Source: Pseudomonadota bacterium
GTDB taxonomy: Bacteria > Chloroflexota > UBA6077 > JAJPHF01
NCBI GenBank assembly: GCA_021325365.1
Contig: JAJPHF010000176.1
Location: 1 to 64,000, forward strand
DNA: 64,000 nt
Direction: 5' to 3'
Below, piece by piece: positions 17,486-25,817 of the stretch; the first letter of the stretch is position 1; each line of letters begins with the position of its first letter. Position numbers and translations under genes: made by a program. The notes beneath the pieces are model-generated. The model did no database searches and was not told where the DNA came from. It saw only the letters and a program-made list of their open reading frames with translations.

Positions 17486-17507
17486 AGAAGTCCAAGAGAA
17501 GTCCAAG
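17486..17507. repeat. Perfect 11-bp tandem repeat in the divergent ACIII/dehydrogenase region
   Basis: AGAAGTCCAAG occurs twice back to back (17486-17496 and 17497-17507). Eleven bases is one helical turn, so the two copies face the same side of the DNA. It lies in the roughly 290-bp divergent gap and could be an operator for one or both transcription units. Confidence 0.6.
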
Positions 17508-17632
17508 GATCCGGGCCTAATGGAGGCATGCGAAGTGCGAACACAGTCCGTGCCGGCGGAATCTTTCGGCCAGTACTTACGCGGAAAGGTGCGGCCAGCG
17601 CCGACAGAGCGCTCGCTTGCAGGAGGACACGC

Positions 17633-18835
17633 ATGCGCGCGGTAGTCTACAAGGGACAGTGTCAGGTTGCGGTCGAACAGGTGGAGAATCCGCGGATCGA
17701 GGCGCCCACGGACGTGATCGTGAAGATCACCTCGGCGGCGATCTGCGGGAGCGACCTGCACATGTACGAGGGCCGCACCACGGCCTCGACGGGGATGGTC
17801 TTCGGCCACGAGAACCTGGGGGTCGTGGCGGAAGCCGGGCCGGCAGTGCAGAGCATCCGCCAGGGCGACCGGGTGGTCCTGCCCTTCAACGTCAGCTGCG
17901 GCTTCTGTTTCAACTGCGTCCGCGGCTACTTCAGCGGCTGCCTGACGACGAACCCCGATCAGCCGGGGGCCGCCTACGGCTACGCCAACCTGGGGCCCTA
18001 TCGCGGCGGGCAGGCCGAGTACCTGCGGGTGCCGTTCGCCGACTTCAACTGCCTGAAGCTGCCGGGGCAGCCGGGCGACCAGTGGGAAGACGACTTCGTG
18101 CTGCTGGCGGACATCTTCCCGACTGGCTACCACGCCACGGAGCTGGCCAAGGTGGAGCCCGGCAGCACCGTCGCGATCTTCGGCGCGGGCCCGGTGGGCC
18201 TCATGGCGACGATCAGCGCCATGCTTCGCGGCGCGAGCGAGGTGTACGTCGTGGACCGCGTGCCCGAGCGACTGCAGAAGGCGCAGCAGCTAGGGGCGAT
18301 GCCGATCGACTTCACGCAAGGCGACCCCGTGGAGCAGATCGTCGAGCGCCGGCGGAGCAACCGGGGCATCCGCGAGGCCATGCGGCCCGGCGAGGAGAAG
18401 ATGATGGGGGTCATGTGCGGGATCGACGCCGTGGGCTACCAGGCGCGGGACCAGCAAGACCCCTCGCACGAAGACCCTACCCAGGTGTTCGACGATCTGG
18501 TGCGGCTGGTCAACCCCACTGGCACTCTGGGCATCGTGGGCGTGTACATGCCGAAGGACCCCGGCGGCGCGGACCCGCACGCGCGGCACGGCGAGTTCGA
18601 GCTGCCGTGGGGGAAGGTGTTCAACAAGGGGCTGCAAGTGGGCGTTGGCCAGACGCCGGTCAAGCGGTACCAGCGGCACCTGCGGGACCTGATCATCGCG
18701 GGGCGAGCGAAGCCCAGCATGATCGTAAGCCAGCACATGCCGCTGGACGCGGCGCCCGAGGCCTACAAGGACTTCGACCAGCGCGGCGACGGGTACACCA
18801 AGATCATTCTGAAGCCGGAGATGCAGGCGGCGTAA
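17633..18835 (+). CDS. Zinc-dependent alcohol dehydrogenase, glutathione-independent formaldehyde dehydrogenase-like
   Basis: The 400-residue MDR enzyme has catalytic zinc ligands Cys38 (ICGSDLH) and His60-Glu61 (GHENLG). The structural zinc lobe is Cys89/92/95/103, and the NAD site is GAGPVGLMA. Length and the CGSDLHMYEGRT and FGHENLG signatures match the PFDH branch (glutathione-independent formaldehyde dehydrogenase and relatives). The ATG at 17633 has a perfect AGGAGG seven bases upstream, which overrules the ORF start 35 codons earlier. It is divergent from the ACIII operon and precedes the oxidase cluster; NADH from aldehyde oxidation could feed that chain, but this is inference. Confidence 0.9.
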   Translation: MRAVVYKGQCQVAVEQVENPRIEAPTDVIVKITSAAICGSDLHMYEGRTTASTGMVFGHENLGVVAEAGPAVQSIRQGDRVVLPFNVSCGFCFNCVRGYFSGCLTTNPDQPGAAYGYANLGPYRGGQAEYLRVPFADFNCLKLPGQPGDQWEDDFVLLADIFPTGYHATELAKVEPGSTVAIFGAGPVGLMATISAMLRGASEVYVVDRVPERLQKAQQLGAMPIDFTQGDPVEQIVERRRSNRGIREAMRPGEEKMMGVMCGIDAVGYQARDQQDPSHEDPTQVFDDLVRLVNPTGTLGIVGVYMPKDPGGADPHARHGEFELPWGKVFNKGLQVGVGQTPVKRYQRHLRDLIIAGRAKPSMIVSQHMPLDAAPEAYKDFDQRGDGYTKIILKPEMQAA

Positions 18836-18896
18836 GCGCCGAGTGTCCGGAGGGCCCGGACGCGCGCCGCCCGATCGCGAAAGAGGAGTCAGCACC

Positions 18897-19439
18897 ATGC
18901 ACCGCGGACGTTTCCTTGGGCCGGCGGGCCTCGCCGCCGCGCTGGCCATCAGCCTGAGCGCCGCCGGGGCGCTCGCCGCGCCGCTGCCCCAGACACCCGC
19001 CCCCGACGGCGGCTCGTCCATCCCGCAGTCGGGCGACCAGATGGCCACCGGGAGCCAGCCGGCGCTGCCGAGCTGCGCGGAGCGCAACGACAACGGCAGC
19101 AACCTCGGCCCCGCCACGGGGCCGGTCACCAGCGACGCGCCGGGGACCGACGCGACCACCTCCCAGGCACCGGGCACGCCGCTGAGCGCGCAGGGCGGTG
19201 GACCGGGCGCGCTGCCCGTCACCGGCCCCGGGACCGCGGCCGCGCCGAACAACACCGCGGGTGCCCGCAACTCCACGGCTCCCGGCGAGGTCATCGGCGT
19301 GAGCGGCCCAGCCGTGGACAACCTGGGGGCGGCGACGGGGCCGGGCACGGCCGGGGCCGGGCCGGACGCCCTACGCGGCCCAATCCCCCCGACCTGCGCC
19401 AACACGAACACCAACCAGTTCAGTGGCGGCAACCAATAG
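18897..19439 (+). CDS. Secreted low-complexity protein
   Basis: The 180-residue protein has a strong signal peptide (LAAALAISLSAAGALAAP). The rest is low-complexity and Gly/Pro/Ala/Thr-rich with repeated phrases such as GPATGPVTS, ATGPGTAG, QAPGTP and TGPGTA. Two cysteines (SCAERN and TCANTN) could form one disulfide. The ATG at 18897 follows AAGAGGAG. A hairpin terminator follows, so it probably belongs with the upstream dehydrogenase transcript. No family is recognised. Confidence 0.7.
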   Translation: MHRGRFLGPAGLAAALAISLSAAGALAAPLPQTPAPDGGSSIPQSGDQMATGSQPALPSCAERNDNGSNLGPATGPVTSDAPGTDATTSQAPGTPLSAQGGGPGALPVTGPGTAAAPNNTAGARNSTAPGEVIGVSGPAVDNLGAATGPGTAGAGPDALRGPIPPTCANTNTNQFSGGNQ

Positions 19440-19465
19440 TCCGGCCTGACGGACCCCGGGCGGGT

Positions 19466-19495
19466 GCGGGGTGGGAGCGTGGGCTCCCACCCCGC
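19466..19495 (+). terminator. GC-rich hairpin terminator
   Basis: A 12-bp perfect stem (GCGGGGTGGGAG, 19466-19477 with 19484-19495) with a 6-base loop lies 26 bases after the secreted-protein stop. It separates that unit from the oxidase genes. No T-tract follows. The remaining gap to 19627 shows nothing else clear. Confidence 0.6.
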
Positions 19496-19627
19496 CGCTG
19501 TGTCCAGCGTCCGCGTGGCCCTCGGCGTGGCGGGAGCGAGCGTGCGCCGCGACGCGTGGGCACGCAACTTGCTTGCGGGCTGCGGTCCGGCGTCGGGAGC
19601 GGGCGGAACGGGGAGGGGCGGGCGCGA

Positions 19628-20065
19628 ATGCCGGAGGGGCGATGCGGCCGGGGCCGACGAGCCGCCTGGGGGCGCCCGGCGGGGCTGGCGAGCCTCGTTC
19701 TCGCCCTGTGCGCCTGTAGTCCCGAGCGGCCTGCCCCCTGGCGGCTGGTGCTGCCGGCCGCAGCGGCGGCGCAGCCCGAGGCAGCGGGCGACCCACGCGC
19801 CGGCGCCCAAGCCATCCAGCGTTACGGCTGCGGCGCCTGCCACGCCATCCCGGGCGTGCCGGGCGCGCACGGCGCGGTGGGGCCGCCGCTGGCTGGCCTA
19901 GCCAGTCGGCAAGTGATCGCGGGGCGCCTGCCAAACACCCCGGACAACCTGGCGCGCTGGATTGAGCACCCGCAGGCGATCGCGCCCGGCAACGTCATGC
20001 CCGAGCTGGGCGTGAGCGCGGCCGATGCGCAGGACATCGCGGCCTACCTCGCCACGCTGCGGTGA
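19628..20065 (+). CDS. Cytochrome c lipoprotein of the oxidase operon
   Basis: The 145-residue protein has an N-terminal hydrophobic leader with a possible lipobox (ASLVLALCAC) and a single cytochrome c domain. The heme motif is CGACH and a Met ligand candidate lies in GNVMPELGV. The domain is similar to the cytochrome c tail fused to the downstream CtaC. The ATG at 19628 follows GGGGAGGGGCG. It is the first gene of the caa3 oxidase cluster and may be its substrate cytochrome. Confidence 0.82.
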   Translation: MPEGRCGRGRRAAWGRPAGLASLVLALCACSPERPAPWRLVLPAAAAAQPEAAGDPRAGAQAIQRYGCGACHAIPGVPGAHGAVGPPLAGLASRQVIAGRLPNTPDNLARWIEHPQAIAPGNVMPELGVSAADAQDIAAYLATLR

Positions 20066-20099
20066 GGCGGGCCGGCGCAACGGCGAACGGAGGCCAGGA

Positions 20100-21164
20100 G
20101 TGAGCGCGCCGCGGCGCGGACGGGCGCCCAACGCGGCCGGCTGGCGCCGTACGGTCCCCGGGCGCCTGCTGGCGGGCGGCGCTGGCGTCGCGGTGCTCGC
20201 GCGCTGCACGGGTGGCCCGTCGGCGCTCGATCCGCACGGTGTGCGCGCGGTCCAGATCGCCGCCGACTGGTGGGGCATGGCGATCGCCGCGGCCGCCATC
20301 TGGGCCGGGGTGATGAGCCTGCTGGCGCTGGCCTTGCTGCCCCGCCAGCGGGGCGTCGACCAGTGGGCGCTGGCCGAGGACTACCGGGAAACGCCGCGCG
20401 GCGGGCTCGCGCTCGTCGTGGCAGGGGGCATCGTCATGCCGGTGATCGTGCTGGGCGTGCTGGCCTTCGTCGGCAGCCGGGCGCTGGCAGCGCAGGTGAC
20501 GCCCGCCTCCCCCACGGCATTCGAGGTCGACGTGACGGGTCACCAGTTCTGGTGGGAGGTCCACTACCCGAGCCAGCAGATCACCACGGCCAATGAGATC
20601 CACGTGCCCGTGGGGCAGTCGGTGCAGCTGACGCTGCACGGCGCCGACGTGATCCACAGCTTCTGGGTGCCGCAATTGATGGGCAAGATGGACCTGATTC
20701 CCGGCCAGACGAACACCACCTGGCTGCGGGCCGACGCGCCGGGTGTCTACCGCGGCCAGTGTGCCGAGTACTGTGGGCTGCAGCACGCGCACATGGCGTT
20801 CCTGGTGATCGCCGACCCGCCCGACCAGTTCGCGGCCTGGGCGGCGGCGCAGGCCCAGCCGGCCAGCCAGCCGACCGATCCCGCGCTCCAGGACGGGGCG
20901 CAGGTGTTCGCGCGCCAGGGCTGCATCGGCTGCCACGCGATCCGTTACGGTGCGGGCGACACGGGCGGGAAGATCGGCCCCGACCTGACCCACCTGGCGA
21001 GCCGCGGCACCATCGCGGCGGGCACGCTGGACAACACGCGCGGCAATCTTGGCGGCTGGATCATGAACTCGCAGGCGCTCAAGCCCGGCAACCTGATGCC
21101 GCCCATGCCAATGGACGGCCCGAGCCTGCAAGCGCTGCTCACGTATCTCGAGAGCCTGAAGTAG
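20100..21164 (+). CDS. ctaC: Cytochrome c oxidase subunit II with fused cytochrome c domain (caa3 type)
   Basis: The 354-residue protein has two transmembrane helices followed by a CuA domain: His186 in VIHSFW, then Cys221, Glu223, Cys225, His229 and Met232 in CAEYCGLQHAHM, all ligands intact. A C-terminal cytochrome c domain with CIGCH (Cys275-His279) makes this a caa3-type subunit. The aromatic patch GHQFWWEV is the electron entry site. The start is the GTG at 20100, preceded by GGAGG; a 25-codon upstream extension overlaps the previous gene and is rejected. Confidence 0.96.
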   Translation: MSAPRRGRAPNAAGWRRTVPGRLLAGGAGVAVLARCTGGPSALDPHGVRAVQIAADWWGMAIAAAAIWAGVMSLLALALLPRQRGVDQWALAEDYRETPRGGLALVVAGGIVMPVIVLGVLAFVGSRALAAQVTPASPTAFEVDVTGHQFWWEVHYPSQQITTANEIHVPVGQSVQLTLHGADVIHSFWVPQLMGKMDLIPGQTNTTWLRADAPGVYRGQCAEYCGLQHAHMAFLVIADPPDQFAAWAAAQAQPASQPTDPALQDGAQVFARQGCIGCHAIRYGAGDTGGKIGPDLTHLASRGTIAAGTLDNTRGNLGGWIMNSQALKPGNLMPPMPMDGPSLQALLTYLESLK

Positions 21165-21178
21165 CGGCGGAGGACGAC

Positions 21179-23083
21179 GTGGCCACGGTCGCCGAACGCC
21201 CCGCACGGGTCGCCACCGACGAGCGGCTGACGTATCTCTGGGAGACCCGGCCCGGCCTGCTGGGCAAGCTGGGCACCGTCGACCACAAGGAGATCGGCCG
21301 GCGCTACATCGTCACCGCCTTCGCCTTCTTCCTGCTCGCCGGACTGGAGGCGCTCGCGATGCGCGTGCAGCTCGCGTTTCCCGAGAACACCTTCCTGTCG
21401 CCGCAGGTCTACAACTCGTTCTTCACCATGCACGGCACCACGATGGTCTTCCTGTTCGCCACCCCCATCCAGTCCGGCATCGCCAACTACGTCCTGCCGC
21501 TCCTGATGGGCTCGCGCGACATGGCCTTTCCTCGCCTGAACCAGTTCAGCTACTGGGTGTACCTGCTGGCGGGCCTGTTCATGCACGCCGGCTTCCTGCT
21601 CGGACAGGTGCCCAGCGGCGGCTGGTTCAACTACGTGCCGCTCACCGGCCCGATCTACTCGCCCGGCCCGGGCATCGACTTCTGGGCGCTCGGGCTGATC
21701 TTTCTGGCGTTCTCGACGACGGCGGGCGCCATCAACTTCATCGTCAGCACGTTCAAGCTGCGCGCGCCCGGCATGACCCTGAGTCGCATGCCGCTCTTTC
21801 TCTGGAACATGACCGTCATGTCGTTCATGGTCGTGTTCGCCCTGCCCGCGCTGACCGCGGCCAACGTGCTGCTGGAGCTTGACCGGAAGTTCGGCGCCCA
21901 CTTCTATGACCCCGCCGGCGGGGGCAGCGTCCTGCTATGGCAGCACCTGTTCTGGATCTTCGGCCACCCCGACGTGTACATCATCTTCCTGCCGGCCATC
22001 GGCATGGTCTCGACCATTATCCCCGTATTCGTGCGGCGGCCGATCATCGGCTACACCGGCATCGTGCTCGCCACGGTCGCCACCGGCGTCATTGGCTTCG
22101 GCGTGTGGGTCCACCACATGTTCGCCACCGGGCTGGCGCCGCTGTCGCAGGCGTTCTTCGGCATCGCCAGCCTGATGATCACCATCCCGACGGCCGTGCA
22201 GATCTTCGCCTGGCTCGCCACCATCTGGCACGGCCGGCCGGTATGGAAGACGCCGTTCCTGTACGTGCTGGCGTTCTTCGTGGACTTCATCATCGGCGGC
22301 GTCAGCGGCGTGATGTTCGGCGTCGTGCCGTTCGACTGGCAGGTCACCGACACCTACTTCGTCGTGGCGCACTTCCACTACGTGCTGATCGGCGGCGCCG
22401 TGTTCCCGGTCTTCGCCGGGCTGCACTACTGGTTCCCGAAGATCACGGGCCGCCTGCTCAACGACCGGGCGGGGTGGCTGGAGTTCGCGCTCGTCTTCGG
22501 GGGCTTCAACCTGACGTTCTTCCCGATGCACATTACGGGACTGCTCGGCATGCCGCGGCGCTACTACACTTACCCGCCGAACATGGGCTGGGACCTACTC
22601 AACCTCGTGGAGACGATCGGCGCCTTCATCCTGGCGCTGGGCGTGCTCGTGTTCGTCCTGAACGTGCTCTACAGCCTGCGGCAGGGCGAGCCGGCCGGCG
22701 ACAACCCCTGGCACGCCAGCACGCTGGAATGGCAGACCACCTCGCCGCCGCCGCCCTACAACTTCCGCAGCATCCCAACGGTCCACAGCCGCGACCCGGG
22801 CTGGGAGCTGCAGCGCGCCGACGAGACGACCCGCTACGGGAGCGAGACGTTCAGCACGGCGCGCGAGACGATCGGCACCAGCCTGCACGACGCCGAGCCG
22901 GAGGAGCTGTGGGCCATGCCGCAGGACTCTGGCTGGCCGCTGCTGCTCGCACTCGCGCTTGCGGCGACCTTCGTCGGCGCGCTCAGCGACTGGTGGTGGC
23001 TAGTGGTGCTGGGGCTGCCGGGGGGGCTCGTCGCCGTGGTCGGCTGGCTGTGGCCCACGCGCATGAAGGTGATCGCGCTATGA
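21179..23083 (+). CDS. ctaD: Cytochrome c oxidase subunit I
   Basis: The 634-residue protein is the heme-copper catalytic subunit. The CuB histidine and cross-linked tyrosine are in FGHPDVYIIFLP, the paired CuB histidines in VWVHHMFATG, and the heme a3/a ligands in VVAHFHYVLIGG. About twelve core helices are followed by a soluble stretch and a further C-terminal hairpin (WPLLLALALAATFVGAL and WWWLVVLGLPGGLVAVVGW). The GTG at 21179 has GGAGG upstream. Its stop overlaps the CtaE start (ATGA). It reduces O2 to water and pumps protons. Confidence 0.97.
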   Translation: MATVAERPARVATDERLTYLWETRPGLLGKLGTVDHKEIGRRYIVTAFAFFLLAGLEALAMRVQLAFPENTFLSPQVYNSFFTMHGTTMVFLFATPIQSGIANYVLPLLMGSRDMAFPRLNQFSYWVYLLAGLFMHAGFLLGQVPSGGWFNYVPLTGPIYSPGPGIDFWALGLIFLAFSTTAGAINFIVSTFKLRAPGMTLSRMPLFLWNMTVMSFMVVFALPALTAANVLLELDRKFGAHFYDPAGGGSVLLWQHLFWIFGHPDVYIIFLPAIGMVSTIIPVFVRRPIIGYTGIVLATVATGVIGFGVWVHHMFATGLAPLSQAFFGIASLMITIPTAVQIFAWLATIWHGRPVWKTPFLYVLAFFVDFIIGGVSGVMFGVVPFDWQVTDTYFVVAHFHYVLIGGAVFPVFAGLHYWFPKITGRLLNDRAGWLEFALVFGGFNLTFFPMHITGLLGMPRRYYTYPPNMGWDLLNLVETIGAFILALGVLVFVLNVLYSLRQGEPAGDNPWHASTLEWQTTSPPPPYNFRSIPTVHSRDPGWELQRADETTRYGSETFSTARETIGTSLHDAEPEELWAMPQDSGWPLLLALALAATFVGALSDWWWLVVLGLPGGLVAVVGWLWPTRMKVIAL

Positions 23084-23685
23084 GCGCCGTGCCCGCGTCC
23101 GTGGCCTACCCGCGCGGCGGCACTCGGGGCGGCAGCCACGCCACCGGCTGGTGGGGGATGGGGCTGCTCATTCTCACCGAGGGGGCGCTGTTCGCCTGCT
23201 TGCTGTTCAGCTACTTCTACGCGCGGACGACCGCTCCGGCCTGGCCGCCGGTCGGCATCGACAAGCCCGACCTCACGCTGCCAGCGCCGATGACCGGGCT
23301 GCTGCTGCTCAGCAGCGTGGCGATGTGGTGGGGGGAGCGCGGCATCCGTCAGGGAAGCCGAGGGCAGCTCATGGCCGGGCTGGCGATCAGCTTTGCGCTG
23401 GGCGGTACCTTCCTGGCGCTCCAGGGAATCGAGTACAGCCACAAAACGTTCTCGCTCCAGACGAACGTCTACGGGTCGCTGTTCTTCACGATCACGGGCT
23501 TCCACGGCGCGCACGTGCTGGCTGGGCTCATCATGAGCGCGGTCGTCCAGCTGCGCGCCTGGCTCGGCCACTTCAGCGCACAACGGCACCTGGCCGTCCA
23601 GAACATGGGCATCTACTGGCACTTCGTGGACGTGATCTGGCTGGCGGTGTTCGCGTCGCTGTACCTGTCGCCGCACCTGTTCTGA
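23080..23685 (+). CDS. ctaE: Cytochrome c oxidase subunit III
   Basis: The 201-residue protein has five transmembrane helices (GMGLLILTEGALFACLLFSYFY at the N-terminus; the C-terminal YWHFVDVIWLAVFASLYL). FTITGFHGAHVLAGL and GIEYSHKTF are typical of subunit III. The ATG overlaps the CtaD stop by four bases, so the two are translationally coupled. It stabilises subunit I and proton uptake. Confidence 0.95.
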   Translation: MSAVPASVAYPRGGTRGGSHATGWWGMGLLILTEGALFACLLFSYFYARTTAPAWPPVGIDKPDLTLPAPMTGLLLLSSVAMWWGERGIRQGSRGQLMAGLAISFALGGTFLALQGIEYSHKTFSLQTNVYGSLFFTITGFHGAHVLAGLIMSAVVQLRAWLGHFSAQRHLAVQNMGIYWHFVDVIWLAVFASLYLSPHLF

Positions 23686-23710
23686 GACGTCGAGCAGCGA
23701 GGTGGGAGGC

Positions 23711-24067
23711 ATGGTCTCCGGGGAAGAGCGGCGCACGCTGCTCCCGCTCTGGCTGGGCATCCTCGTCCCGCCGGCCGCCTGGAGCCTCCACCTGCTGCTC
23801 GGCTACGTCGTCGTCACGGCGGCGTGCCACGCGAGCTGGAGCCGGCTCGCGCTGACCCTCGCGCTCAACGGCCTGACGCTGGTGCTGGGCGCGATTACAG
23901 TCGCCGCTGCCATCGTCGCGCAGCGCGTTCGCGACGACGGACTGCCCGAGGCCGAGCGGGACCGGCAGGGATTCATGGCGCGCATGGCGCTGTTTTCGGG
24001 TGGGCTGTTCCTGCTGCTCATCCTCGCCGGCGACGTGCCCAACTTCTTCGTGCCGGCCTGTCCGTAG
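23711..24067 (+). CDS. Small membrane protein following cytochrome oxidase genes
   Basis: The 118-residue protein has three to four transmembrane segments (LWLGILVPPAAWSLHLLLGYVVV, LALTLALNGLTLVLGAITVAAAIVA and ALFSGGLFLLLILAGDVPNFF). It has two conserved-looking cysteines (AACHASW and the C-terminal PACP). Proteins with a similar PxAWxLHLxxGY segment are often found next to cox genes; the function is not known. GAGGTGG precedes the ATG at 23711; a GTG three codons earlier is possible. Confidence 0.75.
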   Translation: MVSGEERRTLLPLWLGILVPPAAWSLHLLLGYVVVTAACHASWSRLALTLALNGLTLVLGAITVAAAIVAQRVRDDGLPEAERDRQGFMARMALFSGGLFLLLILAGDVPNFFVPACP

Positions 24068-24112
24068 GGCCACAGGCCGCCGGGCCGCCGTGCGACGATG
24101 CGGGACGGGCCG

Positions 24113-24187
24113 CTAAGCTGCCGGCCCAGGTTGGTGTGTAGGTTTGGCGAAACCAAACCTACACACTATCTCTGGCCGAGTGCTTAG
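24113..24187. repeat. Hairpin repeat family H, copy 2 (75 bp, inverted)
   Basis: The element runs from CTAAGCTG to GCTTAG and is inverted relative to copies 1 and 3. Its 14-bp perfect stem (24134-24147 with 24153-24166, GTGTGTAGGTTTGG) has loop CGAAA. Read on the minus strand, its outer blocks CTAAGCACTCGGCCAGAGATAG and GGGCCGGCAGCTTAG (each given here in full) match copy 1 closely. It lies between the last oxidase-cluster gene and tRNA-Gln and could act as terminator for either side. Confidence 0.88.
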
Positions 24188-24316
24188 AATGCCGCTCAGG
24201 GACCGTTCGCGGCCCGGGGCGGCCGGCGTGCGATCACGGCGACGGTTCGTAGGCGGGGTGACGGGCGAGCGGCGGCCGCGCGGGGTCTAGCGTGGCCGCG
24301 CCGGGACCGAGGGGGG

Positions 24317-24387
24317 CTCCGGAGCCTGGATTCGAACCAGGGATAACGGATCCAAAGTCCGCTGTGATACCACTTCACCACTCCGGA
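24317..24387 (-). tRNA. tRNA-Gln (anticodon TTG)
   Basis: On the minus strand a full cloverleaf can be drawn: acceptor TCCGGAG/CTCCGGA, a D arm with GTGAAGTGGTATCAC, anticodon stem GCGGA/TCCGT around loop CTTTGGA (anticodon TTG), and T arm CCTGG-TTCGAAT-CCAGG. The length is 71 bases and CCA is not encoded. No other tRNA lies nearby. Confidence 0.96.
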
Positions 24388-24542
24388 TCGGGGCGATGCC
24401 AGGGCAGCCGCGGGGCCGACGCGCCGTGCGCGGCTGAGCGGGAACGCCGCGCCGAGATTATACCAGACGGGCGCCGCGGGCTTGGACGGGCGGCGCCCGG
24501 GGCGGGAGCCGTGCCACGCGCGGGACGGGGACAGGAGCGACG

Positions 24543-25610
24543 GTGGACGACGAGCTAGCGGCGGACGGCGCGGAACCGGGGGCGCCGGACGCGCGGCGCC
24601 CGGGCGACGAGCAGGCGGCGCTGCTCGCCCTGGCCACGGCCGGCTGGCGGCAGGCGATACTGGTGGTGGCCGTTCGGCTCGACCTGGCCGCGATGTTTGG
24701 CGCCCGCTCGGCCGACCTGGAAGAGGTCTGCTACAGCCTCGGCACGCCGCGCCAGGCCACGCGGCTGTTCCTGGCGGCCTGCGAGGGGCTGGGCCTCGTC
24801 GAGGAGGACGCGGACGAGTACCGCTTGGGGCCGCTGGGCCACGCCCTGCGGGCGCCGGCCGGCCCGGTGCTAGCCGATTGGACGACGACCTCGGCCGAGC
24901 CGCGCGTGCGCGGCGCGCTGTGGGACGCGCTGCGCGGGGCCGAGCCAGGAGCGGCGCGTCCCGCGCCTACTGCCTCGCCTGGCCTGGCCGCCGTGCGGGC
25001 GCTCGGCCTGCCGTATGGCGCGGCCCCGCCCGCGGACGTGGCGCGCGCGCGAGCGGTGCTGGACGCGCTGCACGGCGCCGCCGCGGTGGCATTAGCAACG
25101 GCGCTTCCGCCGCCCGCCGGCCTGGTGGTGGAGAGCGGCGGGGAGGGGGTCTACGCGCGGGCGCTGCTGGCGCGGGACGAGCGGGCACAGGCCATCCTCG
25201 TGGACGCGACGCTCGGGCCGGCGGGTGCGGACGATCGGCCGCCGGGCGCGGCCGCGCGGGTGCGGACCGTGGCGGCGCTGGAGGCGCTGGGCGACGAGCG
25301 CGCGGCGGCCGCGGTGCTGGCACCGACGACGCGCACCCTGTCGCTCGGGGCGCTGCGGACGCAGCTTGGGCGGCTGCGGGACTACGTCGCGGGGGGCGCG
25401 CCGGTGGTCGTCGTCGGGCCATTTCGGGGCGGCGGCCCGGGGCGGCCGTTGGCGCCGCTTCTGGCCCTGCTGGAGCTGGCCGCCGGCGGGCCGGGCTGGT
25501 GCCCGACGGCTGAGCAGGTGGCGGACCCGGTGCGGGCCAGCGGGCTTGTCGTCATGCACACGCTGCGGCTGCCCGAGCCCGACCTGGCGATCGTCGCTCA
25601 GCGGGCGTGA
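24543..25610 (+). CDS. O-methyltransferase-like protein with winged-helix dimerisation domain
   Basis: The 355-residue protein starts at a GTG with AGGAG upstream. Residues about 25-105 resemble the winged-helix dimerisation domain of the plant/polyketide O-methyltransferase family (LEEVCYSLGTPRQATRLFLAACEGLGLVEEDADEYRL ... LGPLGHAL). The second half resembles a Rossmann methyltransferase. SAM motif I is altered to VESGGEGVYARALL, followed by a strand ending in VDA. The catalytic His/Glu region is not recognisable, so activity is uncertain. The next gene is a gentisate dioxygenase-like bicupin, which suggests a link to aromatic compound metabolism, but the 207-bp gap has its own -10 candidate. 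Confidence 0.65.
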   Translation: MDDELAADGAEPGAPDARRPGDEQAALLALATAGWRQAILVVAVRLDLAAMFGARSADLEEVCYSLGTPRQATRLFLAACEGLGLVEEDADEYRLGPLGHALRAPAGPVLADWTTTSAEPRVRGALWDALRGAEPGAARPAPTASPGLAAVRALGLPYGAAPPADVARARAVLDALHGAAAVALATALPPPAGLVVESGGEGVYARALLARDERAQAILVDATLGPAGADDRPPGAAARVRTVAALEALGDERAAAAVLAPTTRTLSLGALRTQLGRLRDYVAGGAPVVVVGPFRGGGPGRPLAPLLALLELAAGGPGWCPTAEQVADPVRASGLVVMHTLRLPEPDLAIVAQRA

Positions 25611-25698
25611 AGCCGCGGCAGCCGCGGCGCTGGAGGATGCGGACGGCTCGTGACCACGGAGCGCCTCGGCGCACCTTCTCGCCGGCGGGTGCCTGCGG

Positions 25699-25704
25699 TA
25701 TACT
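25699..25704 (+). promoter_or_regulatory. Putative -10 box (TATACT) for the bicupin gene
   Basis: TATACT sits in the 207-bp gap 114 bases before the bicupin ATG. The -35 candidate at 17 bp (TTCTCG) is weak. Confidence 0.35.
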
Positions 25705-25817
25705 CACGCTAACTCGCCTGGGAGCCGGAACAGGATCGCGCTCTTCGCCCGCGGCGGCGACCGCCGCCGGCCGAGGAGGCGACGCGCCAGCGTGTCTGGC
25801 GGAAACGGAGGCAGCTC

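Noticed and set aside
18290..19870. 526-codon minus-strand frame across the dehydrogenase end and secreted protein
   Set aside because: It overlaps two supported genes and a terminator, and has no ribosome site or recognisable domain.
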